The notes: generated by a model not told the origin, from the letters alone. 25,043 nt of DNA from DALYLB01 sp046154695 (GCA_046154695.1 JBJXFI010000320.1:1-25043), one strand, 5' to 3'; counted from the stretch's first letter, positions 8,583-22,125 are shown. Translations and numbers: made by a program.

Positions 8583-9476
8583 ATGAGAAGCCAGATTCAC
8601 TCACAAGAGTTCGAACGAATTCCCCTCATCATCAACGGCGACGATTTCGGTTATTCCGAAGCGGTCAACCGCGCGATCCTGCAGGCCCACAGGGAGGGCG
8701 TGCTCACGAGCGCGAGCCTGATGGTCAATGAGAGCGCGGCGGCGCAGGCCGTGGAGATGGCCCGCGATCATCCCGCCCTGGCCGTGGGGCTTCACCTGGT
8801 GCTGGTGCTCGGCCGGGCGGCGCTGCCCCCTGCCGATTTGCCGACCATCACGGACGCCGGCGGCAGGTTCACCGACAGTTCGTTCCGCGCCGGGATGCGA
8901 TACTATTTCAACGCGCGCGCCCGGCGGGAGCTGCGGCGGGAGATGCGGGCGCAATTCGAGCGATTTGCCGCGACGGGGCTCCCCTTCTCGCACGTGGACG
9001 GGCACACGCACCTGCATCAGCATCCGGTGATCTTCGATGAATTGATCCGCCTATGCGAGGAGTTCGGCGTTCGGCGCGTCCGCGTCGTCAAGGGAGAGAT
9101 GCGAACGAGCCTGCGGCTGGACCGGAATCGCCTGCCGATCAAGGTGGTCTGGGGCGCGGTCTTCAATCTGCTGGGCCGGTGGTGCGAGCGGCGCCTTGCG
9201 GATCGCGGCTTCGCGCGGCCGCGGAAGGTTTATGGCCTGCTGCAATCCGGCGATATGAACGAGGCCTATCTGCTTGGCCTGCTCGGGCGGATCGATCGAA
9301 CCCCCTGTGAAATCTACGCGCATCCTCTGGCCTTCGACGCGTCGGCCCCGGCGATCAGAGAGAACCCCGGCGGGCAGGGGGAGCTGCGGGCGCTGCTCAG
9401 CGGCCGCGTGCGCGCGGAGATCGAGCGGGCCGGCTTCCGGCTCGCGACATATCAAACGCCTGATAATTTCGCATGA
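8583..9476 (+). CDS. hpnK: HpnK-like carbohydrate (YdjC/ChbG family) deacetylase
   Basis: This 297-residue protein shows the YdjC fold signatures. They are IPLIINGDDFGYSEAVN with the catalytic/metal Asp pair at 20-21, LTSASLMVN, VGLHLVLVLG with metal-ligand His71, and HVDGHTHLHQHP at 137-148. The GLHLVLVxG and LPP phrasing is close to hopanoid-associated HpnK rather than chitooligosaccharide ChbG. HpnK removes the acetyl group from the GlcNAc of a glycosylated bacteriohopanetetrol. The stop overlaps the next start by 4 bp (ATGA), so translation is coupled to the SMR-like and glycosyltransferase genes. An AGG sits immediately before the ATG, so the exact start is less certain than the reading frame. 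A ChbG-type or other N-deacetylase is the alternative. Confidence 0.82.
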   Translation: MRSQIHSQEFERIPLIINGDDFGYSEAVNRAILQAHREGVLTSASLMVNESAAAQAVEMARDHPALAVGLHLVLVLGRAALPPADLPTITDAGGRFTDSSFRAGMRYYFNARARRELRREMRAQFERFAATGLPFSHVDGHTHLHQHPVIFDELIRLCEEFGVRRVRVVKGEMRTSLRLDRNRLPIKVVWGAVFNLLGRWCERRLADRGFARPRKVYGLLQSGDMNEAYLLGLLGRIDRTPCEIYAHPLAFDASAPAIRENPGGQGELRALLSGRVRAEIERAGFRLATYQTPDNFA

Positions 9477-9871
9477 GAACATTGATCGTCCTTTTCGCCG
9501 CCATCTGCGCGCAGACGGTCGGCGATGTATTTCTGACCCGGGGGATGCGATCGGTCGGCGAGGTCGATACGCTCAATCCGGCGCGGTTGTTTCAGATCGG
9601 CGTCCAGGTCTTCACGACGCCGGAGATATGGGCGGGCATCCTGATTCTGAGCCTGTTTTTCGCGCTGTATCTGGCGGCGCTGTCATGGGCGGACCTGAGC
9701 TTCGTGCTTCCGGTCACGGCCTTCGGGTACGCGCTGAACGCGCTGATGTCGTGGCGGTTCCTGGGAGAGCGCGTCTCACTCGTCCGCTGGCTGGGGACGA
9801 TGGTGATCTGCGTCGGCGTGGCCGTCGTCTCGCGAACCGAGCAGCGAACGACCGGAGCGGAGCGCGCATGA
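9473..9871 (+). CDS. Small four-helix SMR/DMT-type membrane protein (ArnE/F-like)
   Basis: The protein has 132 residues and about four transmembrane helices (roughly 3-22, 50-72, 74-92, 100-120). It ends in a short charged tail. The pattern SWADLSFVLPVTAFGYALNAL and FLGERVSLVRWLGTMVICVGV is that of small multidrug resistance/EamA half-transporters. Position 14, Glu in EmrE, is Gln here, and an Asp follows at 18. This argues against proton-coupled drug export and resembles ArnE-like lipid-carrier flippases, which work as heterodimers. It overlaps hpnK at its 5' end and the fusion gene at its 3' end by ATGA junctions. I infer a membrane partner for the SMR domain of the next gene, moving a glycolipid or lipid-linked sugar. 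Confidence 0.82.
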   Translation: MRTLIVLFAAICAQTVGDVFLTRGMRSVGEVDTLNPARLFQIGVQVFTTPEIWAGILILSLFFALYLAALSWADLSFVLPVTAFGYALNALMSWRFLGERVSLVRWLGTMVICVGVAVVSRTEQRTTGAERA

Positions 9872-11487
9872 AGACCTTTCTGCTCCTGTGCAGCCTGATT
9901 GCGGGCAGTTCGCTCGGCGAGATCCTTTGCGCGAAGGGGATGCGGCAGGTCGGCGAGGTCTCGCTGCGGCCGCGGGCCCTCCTTGCCGCCGCGCGACGGA
10001 TGGTTCGCAATCCGTGGCTCTATGCGGGAGTCGGCTTCCTGGCACTCTCCTTCTTCTCCTTCATCAGCCTGCTGAGTTACGCCGATCTCAGTTTTGTTGT
10101 GCCGCTGACGGCGGTCGGCTACATCACCAACACGCTGGGCGCGCGCTTCTTTCTGAAGGAGCGGATTTCGCGGGAGCGCTGGATGGGGACGCTGCTGGTC
10201 GCGTTCGGCGTGTCGATCATCTCGCTCGATCAGCGGCTCGAACCGCTGCTGCGGCCGAACGTGGCGGCGTGGGCGCGGGGGCTGCACGGCGTTCTCGCCC
10301 CGCGCGGCGTCGATGGAATCGCGCACGGGGTGATCTTCGCGGTTCGCGGCGCGCTGATGATCTGCATTCTCGCGGCGATCGTTTATTACGGGATCGCGGC
10401 GGCAGCGGGGCTGCTGTGGTTCGCGGACCGTCGGCGGCAGCGGGCTTTGGGGACGGCGTACGCGCCTCCGGTGACGATCTTCAAGCCGGTTCGCGGCGCC
10501 GATGCTGAGGCGTACGAAAACTTTGCCAGCTTTTGCCGCCAGGACTACCCGGCCTTCCAGCTCCTCTTCGGCGCGCGGGAAGAGAGCGACCCCGCGGTGC
10601 CGATCATACGGCGGCTGCAGGAGGACTTCCCGGAGCGCGAGATCGACCTGGTAATCTCTTCGGAAGAGATCGGCCATAACCCCAAGGTCTCGAATCTTTG
10701 GAATATGTTCCCACGCGCGCGGCACGACATGCTGCTGATTGTTGACAGCGACATCCGGGTGACGCCGGGCTATCTGCGCCGCGTGGTCGCTCCGATGCAG
10801 CGCCCCGAGGTGGGGATGGTGACCTGCCTGTACCGGGGAACGAACGCGACGACGCCGGCTGGCCTGTTGGAGAACATCGGCATCTCCTCCACGTTCGGCC
10901 CGGAGGTATGCGCTTCACGCGCGCTGGAAGGGATCGCCTTCGCGCTCGGCTCGACGATCGTCATGCGCCGCGAGCTGTTGGAGCAAATCGGGGGATTCCC
11001 CGCCGTCGCGAACCATCTCGCCGACGATTTCATGCTCGGTAATCTGGCCGCGCGCGCGGGGTGCGAGGTCGTGCTCTCGGACTGCATCGTCGAACACGTC
11101 TCGGGCCCCGACACGATCGAGGCGATGCTCAGGCATCAGTTGCGGTGGGGGCGATCGACACGCATCTCGCGGCCGTGGGGATACCGGGGATTGATTCTCA
11201 CCTATGGCACGGCGACTGCGCTGCTGGCCCTTCCGGCCTGGGGGTTCGCAGCGCCCGGCTGGCGGCTGCTCGGCGTGACGCTGCTCGCCCGCTTCCTGCC
11301 GGTCTTCCTGATCGGCGCATTTGGTTTGAAAGATCGCGCCCTGGCGCGCTATTTTTGGCTGGTCCCGATCCGGGATCTGATCACCTTCGGAATCTGGGTC
11401 CTGAGCTTCGCCGGCGATGAAGTCGAATGGCGCGGGATCCGCTACCGCGTTCTTCCGAGCGGCGCCCTCGCGCCCGTGAAAAACTGA
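9868..11487 (+). CDS. Fusion of SMR-like membrane domain and HpnI/ceramide-glucosyltransferase-like enzyme
   Basis: One 539-residue frame holds two parts. Residues 1-125 are an SMR-like four-helix unit (KGMRQVGEVSLRP, LSYADLSFVVPLTAVGYITN, FLKERISRERWMGTLL) closely resembling the preceding protein. After a linker and a helix at about 160-185 comes a GT2/GT21 transferase: FKPVRGADAEAYENF at 205, LLIVDSD at 289-295, LADDFMLG at 384-391 with the catalytic acid, HQLRWGRSTR at 423-432, then C-terminal helices and GDEVEWRGIRYRV. The GT part matches HpnI, which transfers GlcNAc to bacteriohopanetetrol, and eukaryotic ceramide glucosyltransferase. It should act at the cytoplasmic face of the inner membrane. 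No internal ribosome site is evident near the linker, so a true fusion is likely. The lipid acceptor is inferred, not shown. Confidence 0.87.
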   Translation: MKTFLLLCSLIAGSSLGEILCAKGMRQVGEVSLRPRALLAAARRMVRNPWLYAGVGFLALSFFSFISLLSYADLSFVVPLTAVGYITNTLGARFFLKERISRERWMGTLLVAFGVSIISLDQRLEPLLRPNVAAWARGLHGVLAPRGVDGIAHGVIFAVRGALMICILAAIVYYGIAAAAGLLWFADRRRQRALGTAYAPPVTIFKPVRGADAEAYENFASFCRQDYPAFQLLFGAREESDPAVPIIRRLQEDFPEREIDLVISSEEIGHNPKVSNLWNMFPRARHDMLLIVDSDIRVTPGYLRRVVAPMQRPEVGMVTCLYRGTNATTPAGLLENIGISSTFGPEVCASRALEGIAFALGSTIVMRRELLEQIGGFPAVANHLADDFMLGNLAARAGCEVVLSDCIVEHVSGPDTIEAMLRHQLRWGRSTRISRPWGYRGLILTYGTATALLALPAWGFAAPGWRLLGVTLLARFLPVFLIGAFGLKDRALARYFWLVPIRDLITFGIWVLSFAGDEVEWRGIRYRVLPSGALAPVKN

Positions 11488-11548
11488 CCCTCGCCGGCCA
11501 AGCGCGCAATCGCGGATCCGGTGGGGCGGCCATGGAATTGGAGAACTC

Positions 11549-12439
11549 ATGAATCGATATCGCGATTTTTCATTCTGGCTGCTGCTTCTCGCCCTGACGA
11601 TCGGACTGGGCGGATGCAAGACAAAACCGCCCGAAGCGACCGCAGGGGCGAAACGCTATGATCTGAAGGGGAAGGTCGTCTCGGTCGATCGGGCGAATCA
11701 TAAGGTGACGATCGAGCACGAGGAGATTCGCGGCTACATGGAGGCCATGACCATGCCATTCACGCTGCTCGACGACTGGGTCTATGATGAACTCGCGCCC
11801 GGTGTCCAGATTCAGGCGACGCTGATCGTTGACACCGGCCGGACATGGCTGGAGAATCCCGTCGTCACCCGGATCAGCGATCCGTCCCTCGCCCGGAGCG
11901 AGGAGAGCGGCATCGAGCCGAGTCCCGGGACCGAGACGCCGGACTTTTCTCTCGTCAATCAGGACGGCAAAAAGATCCGGTTCAATCAGTATCAGGGCCG
12001 CGCCCTGCTCCTCACCTTCATCTACACGCGCTGCCCCCTGCCGGATTATTGCCCATTGATGTCCCGGAATTTCGCCGCCATCCAGGAAAGCCTGCAAAAG
12101 ACCCCGGCGCTTCAGGAGAAGGTCCACATGCTATCCATCAGCGTCGATCCGGAATATGACAAACCGAAGGTCCTGCGCGAATATGGCGCCCGTTATGCGG
12201 GCGCCGGCAAGCCCGACGCCTTTCGCCGCTGGGAATTCGCCTCTGGATCGGGCGACGAGATCAAGGCCGTCGCCAAATTCTTCGGACTGAATTACTGGCC
12301 GGAGAAGGACCAGATCATCCACGGTTTACGGACGGCGATCGTGGGCCCGGATGGCAAGGTCTTTAAGGTCTATCGAGGCAATGAATGGAAACCGGAGGAC
12401 GTGGTTGAAGACCTGAAGAGGCTGACCCCCGGCGGTTGA
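11549..12439 (+). CDS. Lipoprotein with CusF-like copper domain and SCO1/SenC domain
   Basis: The 296-residue product has a lipoprotein signal peptide with lipobox LGGC (Cys23). Residues about 37-105 look like a small copper-binding domain (HKVTIEHEEI, then GYMEAMTMPF) with His57 and Met64/67/69 as candidate ligands. Residues about 125-292 are a SCO1/SenC thioredoxin fold: TFIYTRCPLPDYCPLM with Cys162 and Cys168, SISVDPEYD, and the conserved His258 in QIIHGLRTAIVGPDGK. SCO proteins deliver copper to the CuA site of cytochrome oxidase or act as thiol-redox partners outside the cytoplasmic membrane. The cysteines are CX5C instead of the usual CX3C. The start follows TTGGAGAA at 11539-11546. It lies 61 nt after the transferase and may have its own transcript. 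Confidence 0.9.
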   Translation: MNRYRDFSFWLLLLALTIGLGGCKTKPPEATAGAKRYDLKGKVVSVDRANHKVTIEHEEIRGYMEAMTMPFTLLDDWVYDELAPGVQIQATLIVDTGRTWLENPVVTRISDPSLARSEESGIEPSPGTETPDFSLVNQDGKKIRFNQYQGRALLLTFIYTRCPLPDYCPLMSRNFAAIQESLQKTPALQEKVHMLSISVDPEYDKPKVLREYGARYAGAGKPDAFRRWEFASGSGDEIKAVAKFFGLNYWPEKDQIIHGLRTAIVGPDGKVFKVYRGNEWKPEDVVEDLKRLTPGG

Positions 12440-12461
12440 GCGGGTATCTCACGTCTCTTCT

Positions 12462-12863
12462 TCAGGCCCAAAAAGCCTCGACTTTGTAGAGGTCCCAGAC
12501 GAACTCCCAGAACTCGACGATCTTGCCGTTCTCGATCCGCATGCGCAGGCAGTTGAGATTGTCGATGTCGATGCCGTTGCGATGCCCCCGGCCGTTGAAG
12601 ATGGCGACGGCCTGATGATCGTTGGCGAGCACATCCAGCAGCTCGACCCGAAAACTGCCGTCGGAGAGCGCGGGGATCTTGGCGAGAAAGGCGAAGACCG
12701 CCTCGCGCCCCTGATGATCGCCCGCAAGCTGATTCGCGCGCCCCGGAAAATGCCAGACGACGTTCTCGCCGAGGGCGGCCAGAATCCGCAGCGTGTCGCC
12801 CAGCATGAAGGCGTCGAAGAGATCCCGCACCAGCGATTCGTTGGGGTGTTCAAACATGTCCAT
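12462..12863 (-). CDS. SnoaL-like / NTF2-fold protein
   Basis: This 133-residue protein has the SnoaL/ketosteroid-isomerase-like fold pattern. It has an N-terminal helix (NESLVRDLFDAFMLGDT), VVWHFPGRANQLAGDHQGRE around 35-55, then beta strands ending in NCLRMRIENGKIVEFWEFVWD. Such domains bind small hydrophobic ligands or catalyse isomerisation/hydrolysis, but many are uncharacterised, and no function is assigned here. Its ATG lies 3 nt after the proline dehydrogenase stop, and the AAAGGA at the end of that gene serves as its ribosome site, so the two are coupled. A second in-frame ATG lies two codons in. It converges on the SCO gene with only 22 bp between and no clear terminator. Confidence 0.8.
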   Translation of the reverse strand: MDMFEHPNESLVRDLFDAFMLGDTLRILAALGENVVWHFPGRANQLAGDHQGREAVFAFLAKIPALSDGSFRVELLDVLANDHQAVAIFNGRGHRNGIDIDNLNCLRMRIENGKIVEFWEFVWDLYKVEAFWA

Positions 12864-12866
12864 AAC

Positions 12867-13781
12867 CTATCCTTTCACGAGGTTCCTGAGGACAAACCAG
12901 ACATTCGCCGGTCGCTCGGCCAGCCGGCGCATAAAATAGGGGTACCAGTATTCCCCATAGGGAACGTAGGTTCGCATGCGATAGCCGTCGCGCGCGAGTT
13001 TCAACTGGAGGTCGCGGCGCACACCATACAACATCTGGAACTCGAACACATCCTTTGAGATGCCCTCGCGTTCGACAAAATCGCGGGTGGCGGTGATCAT
13101 CCTTTCATCATGGGTGGCGATCCCGTGATAGACGCCGCTGGTCAGGAGCCGCCGCATCAGGGCGATGAAGCTTGCATCGACATCCTCCTTTTTCGGAAAG
13201 GCGACCGATTCGGGCTCCTGATACGCCCCCTTGCAAAGCCGGACGCGCCCGCCCAACGAGAGAACCTCTTCCAGATCCTTCTCCGTTCGGTAGAGATAGG
13301 CCTGCAGGACGATCCCGACATTTCCGTATTCGTAAAACAGCGCGCGAAAGATGCGAAGCGTCGCATCGGTTTTGGACGAATCCTCCATATCGATGCGCAC
13401 GAAGTTGTTCCACCCGCGCGCGGCCTGAACGATGCGGCGGGTGTTCTCCAGGCAATAGGCCTCGTCGATATCGAGACCGAGCTGCGTGAGCTTCACCGAG
13501 ACATTCGAGTCCACGCCGGTCGCCTCGATCCGTTCGAGGACGTGCAGGTACTCCCGCACGTCGCTCTCCGCCTCCGCCTTCGAGACCGTGCTTTCGCCCA
13601 GATGATCGAAGGAAGCCGTGATGCCGATCTTGTTGAGCTCCTGAATCGCGGTGATCGCGTCATCGATATTCTCTCCGGCGATGAATCGTCGCGTGACCTG
13701 TTTGAACCCGGGGAATTTCGAGAAAATGGCTTTCAGTTCATGCCGGCGGGAGAGATAGAGGAGGGCGGCGCGAGATACCAT
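12867..13781 (-). CDS. Proline dehydrogenase (monofunctional, FAD-dependent)
   Basis: The 304-residue protein is a stand-alone ProDH TIM barrel. Visible signatures are SFDHLGESTVSKAEAE near 57-72, NVSVKLTQLGLDID, VRIDMEDSSKTDATL, VRLCKGAYQEPE, and the substrate/FAD motif YVPYGEYWYPYFMRRLAERP near the C-terminus, which holds the paired arginines binding the proline carboxylate. It oxidises L-proline to pyrroline-5-carboxylate at the membrane and passes electrons to quinone. The P5C dehydrogenase partner is not in the window. Length fits the short bacterial/Thermus type rather than the bifunctional PutA. There is no obvious Shine-Dalgarno before the ATG at 13781. A long inverted repeat lies just upstream (13821-13909), separating it from the Clp ATPase gene. 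Confidence 0.93.
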   Translation of the reverse strand: MVSRAALLYLSRRHELKAIFSKFPGFKQVTRRFIAGENIDDAITAIQELNKIGITASFDHLGESTVSKAEAESDVREYLHVLERIEATGVDSNVSVKLTQLGLDIDEAYCLENTRRIVQAARGWNNFVRIDMEDSSKTDATLRIFRALFYEYGNVGIVLQAYLYRTEKDLEEVLSLGGRVRLCKGAYQEPESVAFPKKEDVDASFIALMRRLLTSGVYHGIATHDERMITATRDFVEREGISKDVFEFQMLYGVRRDLQLKLARDGYRMRTYVPYGEYWYPYFMRRLAERPANVWFVLRNLVKG

Positions 13782-13820
13782 ATGGTTCAGAATTCACGTC
13801 GGAAGGCGAAAAGGGAATCA

Positions 13821-13909
13821 GCCACGAATGAACACGAACCTTCGCGAATGGGCGGGAACCGGAGGTTCCGCCGGGATCTCATTCGTGATGATTCGTGTTC
13901 ATTCGTGGC
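13821..13909. repeat. Nested inverted repeat with CACGAA units
   Basis: GCCACGAATGAACACGAA at 13821-13838 is perfectly repeated in inverse at 13892-13909 (18 bp). Inside it the arms continue imperfectly. The centre holds a second hairpin at 13851-13869 (GGCGGGAACC, GGA, GGTTCCGCC, with one bulged base). It lies between the Clp ATPase stop and the proline dehydrogenase start. Similar CACGAA units recur at 16552-16596. Confidence 0.88.
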
Positions 13910-13941
13910 CAGGCGCTTTTGGGAATCTCCCCTTCGAAGGC

Positions 13942-16203
<2,262 letters not shown>

Positions 16204-16490
16204 GGCCTTCTACTCCACTTTTGAAAAAACTGCCTCAAGATGCAGTAGTTGATTTTCCGTCCAATTCGCGCCCCGGGCCCCGCCCGGACTTCCCATTGGC
16301 TGAACGATTTTGATGTCCCAACGTGCAAACAGAGATCCGTCGGTGTTGAATGCCTGCAAGACTGAAGAAGGATGCCGGAATACGTAAGCTCGTTCCAGCT
16401 ACGTTATCGAAGCATCCCGCCACTGTCAAGCAGTCGCCCGGGTCTTTGTCGGACAAGCAGTCACGTTGCGCCAAATTAGTCGATGATAGA
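16204..16490. other. Gene-free leader region upstream of the Clp ATPase
   Basis: No protein-like frame was found. It contains a nested hairpin at 16261-16299: outer CCAAT/ATTGG and inner CCGGGC-CCC-GCCCGG at 16273-16287. It also contains AAGCAGTC twice (near 16428 and 16455). On the minus strand TTGACA (16429-16424) is followed at 15 bp by GATAAC (16408-16403), a weak candidate promoter that would give the Clp ATPase a leader of about 200 nt. Confidence 0.45.
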
Positions 16491-16535
16491 GAAGAGTCAT
16501 TTATGTCGCTTGGCGACGCCCGGAAACAATGAAAA
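16491..16535. repeat. 45-nt dispersed head repeat, copy 1
   Basis: It matches 24823-24867 at 39 of 45 positions and ends in the identical stretch CGCCCGGAAACAATGAAAA. A small hairpin TCGC-TTG-GCGA is preserved in the other copy as CCGC-TTT-GCGG, with one compensated base pair. It is followed after about 17 nt by the CACGAAG inverted repeat. Confidence 0.75.
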
Positions 16536-16551
16536 TCCTGTCCACGAATCA

Positions 16552-16596
16552 CACGAAGAAGCACGAAGAAGAGGCATTCCTTCGTGTTTCTTCGTG
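16552..16596. repeat. CACGAAGAA inverted repeat
   Basis: The left arm (16552-16570), two CACGAAGAA-type units, pairs with 16578-16596 at 17 of 19 positions around a 7-nt loop. The unit CACGAA also starts just before it (CCACGAATCA), as in the repeat at 13821. Confidence 0.82.
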
Positions 16597-16614
16597 GATG
16601 ATTTTTCAGAAGAG

Positions 16615-16676
16615 GACAACGGAACAAACAGCATCAACCAATGCGTTCATTCTCAGGTTCCGTGTGTTCCGTCATC
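16615..16676. repeat. Imperfect GGAACA inverted repeat
   Basis: GACAACGGAACAAAC (16615-16629) pairs with GTGTGTTCCGTCATC (16662-16676) at 12 of 15 positions. It is the third palindromic module packed between the Clp ATPase and groEL. The following stretch CCTATAAAGCGCTCCC (16705-16720) abuts the groEL stop and, read on the other strand, resembles the start of the head repeat at 16491 (GAG then TTTAT). Confidence 0.55.
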
Positions 16677-16720
16677 TTCCCTTTCTCAATGACCGGGTGG
16701 ATGACCTATAAAGCGCTCCC

Positions 16721-18331
<1,611 letters not shown>

Positions 18332-18357
18332 GAATGTTCCTTTTGTCTGAAGATGCC

Positions 18358-18433
18358 TGGAGCCTCGCTTTCGGCCGGTCTCCGTCCGCCGGACACGACC
18401 GCCCGAGAGGGGGACTCCAGACGCATTTCATTG
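18358..18433. repeat. REP-like paired palindrome, copy B
   Basis: Left arm TGGAGCCTCGCTTTCGGCCGG (18358-18378, one base over the inner core) and right arm near 18399-18419 (CCGCCCGAGAGGGGGACTCC) are imperfect inverted repeats with arm sequences related to copy A. The right flank GACGCATTTCATT resembles the flank of copy C. The element is about 27 nt upstream of the groEL start on the minus strand and just after grpE, so it would be in the groEL leader. Confidence 0.65.
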
Positions 18434-18481
18434 GTTTGTCGACGCCGCAATTCGACGTGTATCGACCCCTGGTTGATTCAA

Positions 18482-19174
18482 TCAGTTTCCGGCCCGGCCG
18501 ACGCGAACTCGCGCGGGCCTTAGAAGACGGTCCCCGAACGTGTAGCCGGCCTGATACTCCTCGATCACCTTATTGTCCTGATCGGCGGGGACGGCGACCA
18601 TCTCGACGGCTTCGTGGAGCTCCGGATTGAAGTCCTCCCCGACGCTCCGCACCGCCGCCAGTCCCATTGCCGTCATCTTGGCTTCGAAGAGGCCGGCCGT
18701 CGCGCGAAGCCCCTCGAGCAGCACATCGAAATCGGTCTCGCGCTTCTCGCTCTTCTCGGCGGCCGCAAGCGCGCGCTTGAGATTGTCGAGCACATCCAGG
18801 AGCGAGGCGATGATGTCGCCGCGCCCCGCCGCCAGCCGCTGGTCGAAGGTGCGCTGGATGCGCGCCCGCTGCTCTTCCGTCTCGGCCTTGAGCTGCTCCT
18901 GCGCCTTGCGAAACCGATCGCCGAATTCGCTGACTTTCCGCTCCGCCTCGGCGCGCTTCTCTTCGGCCGCCTTGAGCCGGATGCTCATCAGAGCGAGTTC
19001 CGGCAGGGGCGTCTCGGCCTGGGCCGCTCCCGGATCGTCGGCCTCGCCCGCCTCCCCCCCGACAGGCTCCCCGTCATAGAAGTATTGCCCCCGGTCAAAG
19101 ATTTCGCCCTCGGAATCCTCCCGGATATTTTCCGGTGCCGGAGTCTGTCCTGCTTCTTGTTTTGAACTCATCAT
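18482..19174 (-). CDS. grpE: Nucleotide exchange factor GrpE
   Basis: The 230-residue protein has a low-complexity acidic N-terminus (1-60, including GQYFYDGEPVGGEAGEADD) and a long coiled coil (about 62-125, KAAEEKRAEAERKVSEF). A helical bundle follows (DIIASLLDVLDNLKRALA). The C-terminal beta domain has NPELHEAVEMVAVP and IEEYQAGYTFGDRLLRPARV, the GrpE signature. GrpE releases ADP from DnaK so that substrate can leave. DnaK and DnaJ are not in the window, so this copy either serves a distant DnaK or is a second GrpE. The GATTGAG before the two adjacent ATG codons is a modest ribosome site; starting at the first or second M makes one residue difference. The N-terminal extension is longer than in many GrpEs. 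Confidence 0.94.
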   Translation of the reverse strand: MMSSKQEAGQTPAPENIREDSEGEIFDRGQYFYDGEPVGGEAGEADDPGAAQAETPLPELALMSIRLKAAEEKRAEAERKVSEFGDRFRKAQEQLKAETEEQRARIQRTFDQRLAAGRGDIIASLLDVLDNLKRALAAAEKSEKRETDFDVLLEGLRATAGLFEAKMTAMGLAAVRSVGEDFNPELHEAVEMVAVPADQDNKVIEEYQAGYTFGDRLLRPARVRVGRAGN

Positions 19175-19209
19175 CTCAATCTCTTATTGTCTGTCCCTTG
19201 TCCATCGCC

Positions 19210-19263
19210 TACATCGTCTACATCGTCTACATCGTCTACATCGTCTACATCATCTACATCATC
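19210..19263. repeat. 9-bp tandem repeat (TACATCGTC)n
   Basis: Six units fill 54 bp: four perfect TACATCGTC and two TACATCATC. It sits 36 bp upstream of the grpE start, in its leader or promoter region. A long plus-strand frame through it (Ser-Thr-Ser repeats) is an artefact of the 9-bp period. Confidence 0.95.
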
Positions 19264-19317
19264 GGGCATCCAACAACGATCCAGCCGCTTTAAACATCGC
19301 GATCGACGAAGAGGGGC

Positions 19318-19347
19318 AATCTACCACTGCGCGCCCTCGTTTTGCAA
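19318..19347 (-). promoter_or_regulatory. Weak candidate promoter for grpE
   Basis: On the minus strand TTGCAA (19347-19342), an 18-bp spacer and TAGATT (19323-19318) resemble a sigma70 promoter (4 of 6 at each box). It would start transcription about 135 nt upstream of grpE, ahead of the 9-bp tandem repeat. The alternative is read-through from clpB. Confidence 0.3.
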
Positions 19348-19375
19348 CGCGCCCATTTCTCGCGCGCAGCCGGCG

Positions 19376-21979
<2,604 letters not shown>

Positions 21980-22067
21980 CTCTCTCCCTCCGATCCTCTT
22001 CCCGGATTCAACCTGGAAAATTCGCCCTTCGAACCGATCCGCGCATGGAACCGCAGCGCAAAGAACA

Positions 22068-22097
22068 GAGGCTTCGAGTCTCTCAACCCGAAGCCTC
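22068..22097 (-). terminator. Hairpin between hsp20 and clpB, possible attenuator
   Basis: GAGGCTTCG (22068-22076) and CGAAGCCTC (22089-22097) form a perfect 9-bp stem with a 12-nt loop, followed on the minus strand by TGTTCTTTG. The weak U-tract suggests partial termination, which would lower clpB relative to hsp20. It lies about 90 nt before the clpB start. Confidence 0.5.
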
Positions 22098-22125
22098 CGT
22101 GTCAATCAACGCCTCGCCTTCCCCA

